From an uncultured Bacillota bacterium (GTDB lineage Bacteria; Bacillota; Clostridia; Peptostreptococcales; Anaerovoracaceae), in the NCBI GenBank assembly GCA_947302945.1, contig CAMYWZ010000086.1, positions 1 to 5,617 on the forward strand: DNA of 5,617 nucleotides, written 5' to 3'. The notes beneath the pieces are model-generated. The model saw only the letters and a list, made by a program, of their open reading frames with translations, made no database searches and was not told where the DNA came from. A program made the translations under genes and the position numbers. Below, piece after piece: positions 1 through 5,617 of the stretch (position 1 is its first letter; each line of letters starts with the position of its first letter).

Positions 1-1744
1 GGTAGATGATCACGACGGCAAGAAGCACGTGGTCCGGGAAGAACGCCGCAGTAAAGAAAGCGTAGATGGGAAGCTTTGCCGTGCAACTCATGAAAGGCGT
101 GAGGATTATGGTCATGCGGCGGTCGCGCTCAGAAGGAAGCGTGCGGCTTGCCATGACGCCCGGAACGGTGCAGCCGAAGCCTATGAGCATCGGTACTATG
201 CTGCGCCCGGAAAGCCCTATCTTTCTGAGCAGGCTGTCCGTTACGAAAGCCACCCTGGCCATGTAGCCAGTATCCTCAAGAAGCGAAAGGAAGAAGAACA
301 GCACCACTATCACAGGCAGGAAGCTTAGAACGCTCCCGACGCCTTCGAAAATACCGTCTATGACAAGCGAATGGAGCACGTCGTTAACGCCCCAGGCTGT
401 GAAAGCAGAATCCACTGCGGCCCCTAAAGACTCTATGGCGTCTGCAAGAAGCCCCTGCAGCCACGGTCCTATCAGGAAAAAGGTAAGGAAGAACACCAGC
501 CCCATTATGACTATGAAAGCCGGGATCGCAGTATGCTTTCCGGTAAGGACCTTATCGATGCGTCGGCTGCGTTCGCGCTCTTTGCTTTCCTTCGGCTTTA
601 CGACGCATTCGGAGACCAGCTGCTGTATGAAGCCGAAACGCATGTCCGCGATGGCCGCGGCTTTATCAAGTCCCCTCTCCTCCTCCATCTGCAGGATGAT
701 GTGGCCTATAGTTTCCTTCTCGTTCTGAGTAAGCCCCAGCGCGGAAGCTACCCTCTCGTCCCCTTCGATGAGCTTGGTAGCCGCGAAACGCACCGGTATG
801 CCGGCTGCTTCGGCGTGGTCGTAGATCAGGTGTATGACTGCGTGTATTGCCCTGTGCACAGCGCCGCCGTTTTCGTCCTCGGAGCAGAAATCGGTGCGCA
901 GCGGAGCCTCCTGATAATACGCTACGTGCATAGCGTGGTCCACAAGCTCTTCGATACCTTCGTTTTTCACCGCGGAGATCGGTACGACAGGGATCCCGAG
1001 CAAAGACTCCATCTTGTTTATATCTATGCTGCCGCCGTTGCCGCGCACCTCGTCCATCATGTTGAGGGCGAGGACCATGGGCACGCCAAGTTCCATCAGC
1101 TGCATGCTGAGGTAGAGATTGCGCTCAATGTTGGTGGCGTCGACGATATTTATGATGCCCTGGGGCTTTTCATCGAGTATGAACTGTCTGGAAACAAGCT
1201 CCTCGCTGGTGTACGGGGAGAGAGAATAGATGCCCGGCAGATCCGTGACGCTCGTGTTTTCTCGGCCTCTGATGGGGCCGTCCTTGCGGTCCACGGTGAC
1301 GCCCGGGAAATTGCCGACGTGCTGGTTGGAACCCGTAAGCTGGTTGAAAAGCGTTGTCTTTCCGCTGTTCTGGTTTCCGGCAAGGGCGAAGCGAATAAGG
1401 GTCCCCTCGGGAAGAGGATCCTCTTCTTTGCTTATGTGAGACCAGCCCTTTTCGCCAAGACCCGGGTGCTGCATATGAACGCTGCTGTAGATCCTGGGAG
1501 TCTCGGCGCTGTTTTCGGGAAGGTCCTTTTCTACGCTTATGAGGGCTGCGTCTGCAAGGCGGAGCGTAAGCTCGTAGTCGTGAACGCGCAGCTCCATGGG
1601 ATCCCCCATGGGGGCGAGTTTTACGAGGGTGACGACTGCGCCCGGGATGACGCCCATGTCAAGAAAATGCTGACGCAAAGCGCCCTCGCCGCCTACGGAG
1701 GCGACGCGGGCTTTTTCGCCTGGCTTTAATCTGTCAAGAGTCAT
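1..1744 (-). CDS. feoB: FeoA-FeoB fusion ferrous iron transporter (3' end cut by window edge)
   Basis: Fe(II) uptake permease of the cytoplasmic membrane, with an FeoA (SH3-like) domain fused in front of FeoB. I translated 581 codons from ATG at 1742-1744 without a stop or frameshift. Residues 1-75 are FeoA-like (MTLDRLKPGEKARV start, LDMGVIPG motif near 28-35). A linker of about 45 residues follows. The G domain shows G1 GNQNSGKT (123-130), the G2 region NFPGVTV (145-151), G3 DLPG (168-171), G4 NMMD (228-231) and G5 SA (257-258). Membrane segments start near residue 406. The core carries LLEDTGYMAR (E490) and the two Gate cysteines, GFGCTVPG (C525) and SCTAKLP (C554). Complete fusions are usually near 800 residues, so roughly the last quarter lies beyond position 1. 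The ribosome site is weak (AAGAAG inside the end of mscL), and ATG lies 3 nt after the mscL stop, suggesting translational coupling. The family call is secure; metal specificity is inferred from family. Confidence 0.96.
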   Translation of the reverse strand, partial: MTLDRLKPGEKARVASVGGEGALRQHFLDMGVIPGAVVTLVKLAPMGDPMELRVHDYELTLRLADAALISVEKDLPENSAETPRIYSSVHMQHPGLGEKGWSHISKEEDPLPEGTLIRFALAGNQNSGKTTLFNQLTGSNQHVGNFPGVTVDRKDGPIRGRENTSVTDLPGIYSLSPYTSEELVSRQFILDEKPQGIINIVDATNIERNLYLSMQLMELGVPMVLALNMMDEVRGNGGSIDINKMESLLGIPVVPISAVKNEGIEELVDHAMHVAYYQEAPLRTDFCSEDENGGAVHRAIHAVIHLIYDHAEAAGIPVRFAATKLIEGDERVASALGLTQNEKETIGHIILQMEEERGLDKAAAIADMRFGFIQQLVSECVVKPKESKERERSRRIDKVLTGKHTAIPAFIVIMGLVFFLTFFLIGPWLQGLLADAIESLGAAVDSAFTAWGVNDVLHSLVIDGIFEGVGSVLSFLPVIVVLFFFLSLLEDTGYMARVAFVTDSLLRKIGLSGRSIVPMLIGFGCTVPGVMASRTLPSERDRRMTIILTPFMSCTAKLPIYAFFTAAFFPDHVLLAVVIIY

Positions 1745-1747
1745 GCT

Positions 1748-2233
1748 TTACTTCTTGATAAGTATATCTCTGATTTCGGCAAGAAGTTCTTCGGTGGTGG
1801 GAGCAGGCGGATTTGCGGCAGCTTCGGCAGCGGCAGCGGCTTCCGCGGCGGCCTTGGCGGCAGCTTCTTCAGCCTTTTTCTTGGCCTCCGCCTTTTCACG
1901 AGCCTTGTTGAATCCCTTGACGATGAGGAATACTACGAAAGCGACCAGGATGAAGTCTATTATCGTAGCGATGAAAGTGCCGAATCCGAGGACTATAGCC
2001 TCTTTTACGACCTTGCCTTCGCCGTCGAGGACAGCTTCCCTGATGATGACGTTGAGAGCCGTCATGTCTCTGGCTCCGAAGATGTAGCTGATGAAAGGCA
2101 TCAGAAGGTTATTGACAAGCGATGTGGTGATCTTTCCGAACGATCCGGCTATGATCACGCCTACTGCCATGTCCAGAACGTTTCCGCGCATTATGAACGC
2201 CTTGAATTCCTGGATCATACCCTTTTTCTCCAT
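1748..2233 (-). CDS. mscL: Large-conductance mechanosensitive channel MscL
   Basis: Homopentameric membrane channel that opens under high membrane tension and releases solutes during hypo-osmotic shock. The 161-residue product has the amphipathic N-terminal helix (FKAFIMRGNVLDMAVG, 10-25), TM1 (about 22-50, with AVGVIIAGSFGKI), an extracellular loop (about 52-82), TM2 (about 84-108, IATIIDFILVAFVVFLIVKG), and the C-terminal bundle helix ending EELLAEIRDILIKK (148-161). It is longer than E. coli MscL (136 residues), mostly because of an alanine/glutamate/lysine-rich linker at 112-140. The constriction region aligns with E. coli L19 and V23 as M22 and V26. The start at 2233 is supported by GGAGGT 7 nt upstream; an internal Met at residue 6 (MIQEF) is a less likely start. 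The gene sits 48 nt after the ROK kinase and 3 nt before feoAB on the same strand. Confidence 0.97.
   Translation of the reverse strand: MEKKGMIQEFKAFIMRGNVLDMAVGVIIAGSFGKITTSLVNNLLMPFISYIFGARDMTALNVIIREAVLDGEGKVVKEAIVLGFGTFIATIIDFILVAFVVFLIVKGFNKAREKAEAKKKAEEAAAKAAAEAAAAAEAAANPPAPTTEELLAEIRDILIKK
1814..1900 (-). repeat. Alanine-rich low-complexity coding repeat in mscL
   Basis: The segment encodes MscL residues 112-140, an imperfect run of Ala with interspersed Glu and Lys. At DNA level it is a string of GCN codons (GCGGCAGC-like units on the plus strand). It is probably a helical spacer between TM2 and the C-terminal bundle. Such runs are prone to slippage, so length may vary between strains; that is inference. 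Confidence 0.6.
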
Positions 2234-2240
2234 TTGAGTT

Positions 2241-2246
2241 ACCTCC
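2241..2246 (-). promoter_or_regulatory. Ribosome binding site of mscL
   Basis: Minus-strand GGAGGT, a full anti-Shine-Dalgarno match, lies 7 nt before the ATG at 2231-2233. It fixes the mscL start over the internal Met codon five residues later. Confidence 0.9.
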
Positions 2247-2281
2247 GTTTACATAATAAATATTGCGTTAATAATTTGATA

Positions 2282-3178
2282 TCACAGTAATGCGGCGCCT
2301 ATTACGCCTGCGTCGTTCCTGAATCTTGCAGGAACTATCTCGTATTCGGCTTTGTAGAAGTTGCGCTCGGCAACGAGCTTTCTTAAGGGCACGTAGAGTA
2401 TGTCCCCGGAATAACTGAAGCCGCCTCCAAGAGCGACCCTCTCCGGGTCTATGACGTTGCACAGGCCGGCTACTGCCGTGGCGAGGTTATCCACATACTC
2501 GTCTATAATGGCTTTCGCTGTGCTGTTTCCGGCCAGCGCAGCTTCCCTTACGGCTTTGGCGTCCGCGTACTCTTCCCCGAGAAGCGTCCTGCCCTGATTT
2601 GCGATCCAGGTTGCCGCCGTGTAGACCTCAAGGCAGCCTTTTCTGCCGCAGGTACATGGAAGATCCCCGTCCCTGAAAGGAAGGTGGCCTGCTTCACAGC
2701 CGCGGCCCGTGCCTCCGTTGAATACCTTGCCGTCCAGTATTATTCCTGTGCCGAGACCCGTGCCTATAGTAAGAAGCAGCGCGGCTTTGCAGCCCTTCAG
2801 CGCTCCGGCCTTAAGCTCCGCAAGAGCGGCGGCCTTTGCGTCGTTGATCATCTTTACAGGCGTGTCCGGGAAATGCTTAGCAAGCTCCGGTCTTACGGCT
2901 ACGTTGTGGTAGCCCATGTTGTAGGCATGAAGCAGAACGTCTCCGCTCTGGTCCAGACTTCCGGGAACGGTTAGGCCTATGGAGCCGAGATCGGATATGG
3001 CTCTGCCCTGCTCCTTAAGAAGTCCTTCGACCGCTCTCGCTATGGAGCTGCAAAGTTCTCCGCAGGGCATGTGCCCGAAGGGAAAACTTGTCTTCGCAAC
3101 TATACGAGGGTCTCCCGAGACTTCCACCAGGGCGGCTTTTATATTCGTTCCGCCAATATCTATACCTGCGTTCAGCAT
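2282..3178 (-). CDS. ROK-family sugar kinase (glucokinase-like)
   Basis: Predicted cytoplasmic ATP-dependent kinase that phosphorylates a hexose or hexose derivative; the substrate cannot be told from sequence. The 298-residue product has the N-terminal phosphate-binding motif DIGGTNIK (7-14), the catalytic Asp in INDAKAAALAE (N112-D113), a glycine-rich ATP motif TIGTGLGTG (137-145), and the ROK zinc signature with CEAGH (H165) and CTCGRKGCLE (C175, C177, C182). A C-terminal GGGFS (251-255) is also family-like. There is no N-terminal helix-turn-helix and the protein starts directly at the kinase fold, so it is the enzyme type and not a NagC/XylR-type repressor. Length is normal for ROK kinases. 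Slight deviations: K115 where Asn is usual after NDA, and C161 where Gly commonly precedes the E-x-GH motif. The start is supported by AAAGGA 7 nt upstream. It is divergent from the lipid kinase and leads into mscL. Confidence 0.93.
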   Translation of the reverse strand: MLNAGIDIGGTNIKAALVEVSGDPRIVAKTSFPFGHMPCGELCSSIARAVEGLLKEQGRAISDLGSIGLTVPGSLDQSGDVLLHAYNMGYHNVAVRPELAKHFPDTPVKMINDAKAAALAELKAGALKGCKAALLLTIGTGLGTGIILDGKVFNGGTGRGCEAGHLPFRDGDLPCTCGRKGCLEVYTAATWIANQGRTLLGEEYADAKAVREAALAGNSTAKAIIDEYVDNLATAVAGLCNVIDPERVALGGGFSYSGDILYVPLRKLVAERNFYKAEYEIVPARFRNDAGVIGAALL

Positions 3179-3185
3179 AAAAGCA

Positions 3186-3191
3186 TCCTTT
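3186..3191 (-). promoter_or_regulatory. Ribosome binding site of the ROK kinase
   Basis: Minus-strand AAAGGA, 7 nt before the ATG at 3176-3178. It is a partial but well-spaced Shine-Dalgarno match that supports the chosen start. Confidence 0.7.
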
Positions 3192-3215
3192 CCGCCTGAA
3201 AAGTTTTATCTTAAT

Positions 3216-3243
3216 ATTGTATTTTATCACTATATTGAGGTAA
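3216..3243 (-). promoter_or_regulatory. Candidate sigma-70/SigA promoter for the ROK kinase (and possibly mscL-feoAB)
   Basis: On the minus strand the -10-like hexamer TACAAT (3216-3221) matches five of six consensus positions. The best-spaced -35-like hexamer is TTACCT (3238-3243, 16-nt spacer), which matches only three of six. A start near 3208 would give a leader of about 30 nt containing the AAAGGA ribosome site. The AT-rich setting supports it, but the -35 is weak. Confidence 0.4.
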
Positions 3244-3249
3244 TATAAA
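3244..3249 (+). promoter_or_regulatory. Candidate -10 element for the lipid kinase
   Basis: TATAAA matches five of six -10 consensus positions and would place transcription start near 3256, about 35 nt before the ATG. No convincing -35 hexamer is found at 16-18 nt upstream, so the call rests on the -10 and the AT-rich surroundings. It abuts the putative -35 of the divergent ROK promoter. Confidence 0.35.
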
Positions 3250-3280
3250 CAGGAAAAACGAAGCAAAAATGCTTTTTTAC

Positions 3281-3284
3281 GGAG
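3281..3284 (+). promoter_or_regulatory. Ribosome binding site of the lipid kinase
   Basis: GGAG lies 6 nt before the ATG at 3291 and supports that start. Confidence 0.75.
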
Positions 3285-3290
3285 CAACAG

Positions 3291-4184
3291 ATGAAAAAAG
3301 TACTTCTTATAGTAAACCCGGTCGCGGGAAAACTGCGCCTTCGCTCAGAGCTCTTCGACATAGTCGAGGTCTTCTGCAACAATGACTATATGGTCACGAC
3401 AGCTATCACCCAGTACCGCGGTCACGGAAGAGAACTTGCGGCAAACGCTTACAAGGATGGCTACGACCTCGTGGTCTGCTGCGGCGGAGACGGCACCCTG
3501 AACGAAGCGATGTCCGGCCTCCTCGAAAAGGGCGACAGGTCCCCCATCCCCCTCGGATACATACCCGCAGGTTCCACGAACGACTTCGCGGACACTCTCG
3601 GCATCCCGGCCATACCTTCTGCGGCAGCGGTCAACATCTGCAAATCGGACCGGGTCGGTATAGACGTGGGCAAGTTCAACGAAGAGCGCAGCTTCAGCTA
3701 TATCGCTACGTTCGGAGCCTTTTCGGCTGCTTCGTACAGCGCCCCGCAGGAGCTTAAGAATTCCATAGGCCATATGGCCTACCTAATAGAGGGCATGAAG
3801 CAGCTCGGCAATATGAAGCGCTACCGCGCTGAGATACACGCGGACGGCAGGACCTTCTCCGGAGACTACATCTACTGTTCCGTCTCCAATACCAGATCCG
3901 TAGCCGGCCTCGTAAAGCTCTCAGAGAAGATCGTGGACCTTCACGACGGCATGTTCGAAGTGATACTCGTCAAATATCCTGAAGACATCGCGCAGACAAG
4001 CAAAATAATTTCAGGCGTCCTCGCGTCTGATTTCTCGGGCGACATGTTCGAATTCTTCAAAGCAAAGGAGATCACCTTCGTGATGGATGAAGGTGCCGAC
4101 TGGTCTTTGGACGGAGAAAAAGTGGAGGCTCCGGGAAAAGTAACGATACGCAACCTCCACAAGGCTATAGATATCTATCTGTGA
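3291..4184 (+). CDS. YegS/BmrU-type diacylglycerol kinase-like lipid kinase
   Basis: Predicted ATP-dependent lipid kinase of the DAGK catalytic superfamily. Gram-positive relatives such as DgkB recycle diacylglycerol to phosphatidic acid at the inner face of the membrane; the exact lipid here is inferred. The 297-residue product opens with MKKVLLIVNPVAGK (1-14), the N-terminal nucleotide-fold motif. It then has the ATP-binding and catalytic core motif GGDGTLNE (65-72) and PAGSTNDFA (92-100), matching the family P-x-G-T-x-N-D pattern with a Ser insertion variant seen in relatives. The beta-sandwich C-terminal half carries DLHDGMFEV (216-224) and the conserved LDGE (273-276). No signal peptide or transmembrane helix is evident, fitting a peripheral enzyme. 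Length is typical. It stands alone on its strand, divergent from the ROK kinase and convergent with the next gene after an 18-nt GC-rich gap without a recognisable terminator. Confidence 0.94.
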   Translation: MKKVLLIVNPVAGKLRLRSELFDIVEVFCNNDYMVTTAITQYRGHGRELAANAYKDGYDLVVCCGGDGTLNEAMSGLLEKGDRSPIPLGYIPAGSTNDFADTLGIPAIPSAAAVNICKSDRVGIDVGKFNEERSFSYIATFGAFSAASYSAPQELKNSIGHMAYLIEGMKQLGNMKRYRAEIHADGRTFSGDYIYCSVSNTRSVAGLVKLSEKIVDLHDGMFEVILVKYPEDIAQTSKIISGVLASDFSGDMFEFFKAKEITFVMDEGADWSLDGEKVEAPGKVTIRNLHKAIDIYL

Positions 4185-4202
4185 CCCAGGCCCGCGCCCG
4201 GT

Positions 4203-5603
4203 TCATTCAGCCTTATATATCCTCAGTCCGTCAAATCTCTTGATGAGCTTCAGCATGCTGTTGAAAGGCTCAAAGTCTTTCCTGCGCTCTTCTTCCGGAA
4301 GAGCGGCATAGTGGGCGCATATCTCCTCCGGCGCAGGAGTGCCTTCAAGCGCCAGTTTATGCATGCGCAGCTGTTCGCGAAGCGCTTTGCGCGCGTTCTT
4401 TTCACTGCCCCAGCGACGCATCATTTCTTCAGGAAGCGGCGCGGTCTCATAAAGATCTCCGGACTGCCACGCCATGGAAATGTGCTCCTTTATCCAGCGC
4501 TCATGCTCCATGGGCGCGAAAGTTTCCAGCTGCTTATCCGTAAACGATGTTATCATATCGTAATCCACGGGGCGGTCTGTGTAGAAGCACCTGAGCGCGT
4601 GCAGATACCTGGCGAAGCTTTTAGCCTGGTTGATGTTCGAAAGCTGATATTCCAGCGAAAGTTCCTCGAATTCCTTCTCCAGCGTGTCTGTTGCGACATC
4701 GTTTTCCGCGCCCTGATAGGAATAGCGCGCGTTCAGCGCGACAGCGAAATCGTACAAGTGCAGGAAGTTGCTTGAAGACAGATAAGTATGCTTGCTCTTG
4801 CGGTCTACAGCAGCCGTGCTGGGAACGACAGTCAGAGGGACGTCCGACGTATCCACGATCTTTTCTATATCACCGGTGAACCTGTCCTCTTTCTCCGCCA
4901 TATCAGAATAGGCCTTCAGCCTGGGCGCGGGCCCCTTCTCGCCGTTCTTTTCCCATGCTCTGTAGCTGAGCTTGAACCTGTCGATCTTATCCTGCTCCCC
5001 CTCGTCGTAATAATAGATGGCGCGTATCCCGCCTTCGGAAAAATCGAAGGAGGCAGCCATGGGATGAAGTTCGGTGCGCGAGTTCCTTCCGTACGCCGTA
5101 CGGTCCCAGCACTGCAGTTCGTCGCAGAGCATGAGCATGAAGGCGAGCGGATGGTCTTCCATGCTCAGAGGCTTTTTCGCGTCGCTGCTCTTGTAAAACG
5201 AGATGGCGAATTTGAAGAGGCTGTTGTGAAGAAGTATTGCCGTCAGCGCGTCCACGTGCATGCCTGTAACGGCGTCTATGCCCAGCGAACCGACGATCTC
5301 CCTGTATAGCCTGGCCGAACTGAAATAGGCGTGATCCATGTAGTATCCGAAAGTGTCCGGGGCTATAGGTTTGTTATGTATCTTTTCAAGTATGTATTCT
5401 TCCGAAAAACCATAGGCCTTGCCGAGCTTTTCGGTGATCGAAAACGCGAAGAGCTCCTCTGTCGTATCGAAAGGCCTGTGATACATAGTCTCAAAATGCT
5501 TCTTCGCCTCTTCTCCCAGCGCGGTTATGGCATCCAAGTCATGATAAGCTATGAAGATGCTGTTTTTGCCTCTTTTGCCGCCGGTCACCTCAAAATAGGA
5601 CAT
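4203..5603 (-). CDS. Uncharacterised protein with HD-like N-terminal region and RyR-like C-terminal domain
   Basis: Function unknown. No signal peptide or membrane helix is seen in the 466 residues, so it is probably cytoplasmic. Residues about 85-170 resemble an HD-superfamily helical domain: DHAYFSSARLY (H91), AILLHNSLFKF (H126-N127) and HPLAFMLMLCDELQCWDR (D161), with HN where the classic family has HD. Residues about 180-260 are a mixed region without a recognised domain. Residues about 308-463 look like a RyR domain (the ryanodine-receptor repeat also found in bacteria): LEYQLSNINQAKSFARYLHAL (SN-x-x-QA motif), FAPMEHERW (362-370), HYAALPEEERRKD (431-443), and terminal GLRIYK (459-464). 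The start at 5603 is the first in-frame ATG in the window, but it lacks a well-placed ribosome site (AGG only 2 nt away). The frame stays open to the right edge, so the true start may lie outside. The gene is convergent with the lipid kinase. Confidence 0.85.
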   Translation of the reverse strand: MSYFEVTGGKRGKNSIFIAYHDLDAITALGEEAKKHFETMYHRPFDTTEELFAFSITEKLGKAYGFSEEYILEKIHNKPIAPDTFGYYMDHAYFSSARLYREIVGSLGIDAVTGMHVDALTAILLHNSLFKFAISFYKSSDAKKPLSMEDHPLAFMLMLCDELQCWDRTAYGRNSRTELHPMAASFDFSEGGIRAIYYYDEGEQDKIDRFKLSYRAWEKNGEKGPAPRLKAYSDMAEKEDRFTGDIEKIVDTSDVPLTVVPSTAAVDRKSKHTYLSSSNFLHLYDFAVALNARYSYQGAENDVATDTLEKEFEELSLEYQLSNINQAKSFARYLHALRCFYTDRPVDYDMITSFTDKQLETFAPMEHERWIKEHISMAWQSGDLYETAPLPEEMMRRWGSEKNARKALREQLRMHKLALEGTPAPEEICAHYAALPEEERRKDFEPFNSMLKLIKRFDGLRIYKAE

Positions 5604-5617
5604 TACCTGATCGAACG

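Noticed and set aside
1594..1614. Repeated CCATGGG motifs around a BamHI-like site
   Set aside because: Explained by FeoA codons for the Pro-Met-Gly-Asp-Pro-Met stretch; no larger repeat is present.
533..1729. A 398-codon open frame on the plus strand
   Set aside because: It is in exact codon register antisense to feoAB, whose G motifs and Gate cysteines are on the minus strand. Its translation has no recognisable motif; biased codon use explains the absence of stops.
2247..2281. Possible separate promoter for mscL in the AT-rich 48-nt gap
   Set aside because: A TATTAT-like -10 exists on the minus strand, but it would start transcription almost on the ribosome site and has no matching -35; read-through from the ROK gene is equally likely.
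3345..3773. A 142-codon minus-strand frame
   Set aside because: Antisense shadow of the lipid kinase, whose GGDGT and NDFA motifs clearly define the plus strand as coding.
4167..4178. Perfect 12-bp palindrome ATAGATATCTAT
   Set aside because: It falls inside the lipid kinase codons for its last residues, leaves no hairpin loop, and has no partner site nearby.
4185..4202. GC-rich convergent gap as a terminator, plus an 11-bp inverted match to 4923-4933
   Set aside because: No stem-loop with a T run can be drawn in the 18-nt gap, and the shared GGGCGCGGGCC stretch is short and GC-rich enough to be chance within coding DNA.
4311..5309. Several plus-strand open frames of 60-170 codons
   Set aside because: They lie opposite the HD/RyR gene, have no family motifs, and lack plausible ribosome sites.

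Overview
The window looks like an ordinary chromosomal stretch from a Gram-positive anaerobe, most likely a Clostridia-type member of the Bacillota. The reasons are a single-polypeptide FeoA-FeoB fusion with clostridial-style G motifs, a YegS/BmrU-type lipid kinase, a ROK sugar kinase, canonical GGAG-type ribosome binding sites, and AT-rich intergenic DNA between genes of moderate GC. This is inference from protein style; no rRNA or other marker gene is present. No mobile element, CRISPR array, tRNA or rRNA was seen.

Layout from left to right. Positions 1-1744 (minus) hold a FeoA-FeoB ferrous iron transporter fusion that runs off the left edge, so its C-terminal part is missing. Positions 1748-2233 (minus) hold mscL, the large-conductance mechanosensitive channel, only 3 nt upstream of the fusion. 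Positions 2282-3178 (minus) hold a ROK-family sugar kinase, 48 nt upstream of mscL. Positions 3179-3290 are an AT-rich divergent intergenic region that should carry promoters for both directions. Positions 3291-4184 (plus) hold a diacylglycerol-kinase-like lipid kinase. After only 18 nt comes a convergent gene, 4203-5603 (minus), a 466-residue protein with an atypical HD-like N-terminal region and a RyR-type (ryanodine receptor repeat-like) C-terminal region.

The three leftmost genes (ROK kinase, mscL, feoAB) share a strand, have short gaps, and could be one transcript; mscL and feoAB are almost certainly translationally coupled. Their functions (sugar phosphorylation, osmotic emergency release, Fe(II) uptake) do not form an obvious pathway. 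The lipid kinase has its own promoter region and is probably expressed alone. The HD/RyR protein is the least understood gene here and the best candidate for new biology: its architecture suggests a nucleotide- or ligand-responsive protein, but the window shows neither its true upstream end nor its upstream neighbours.
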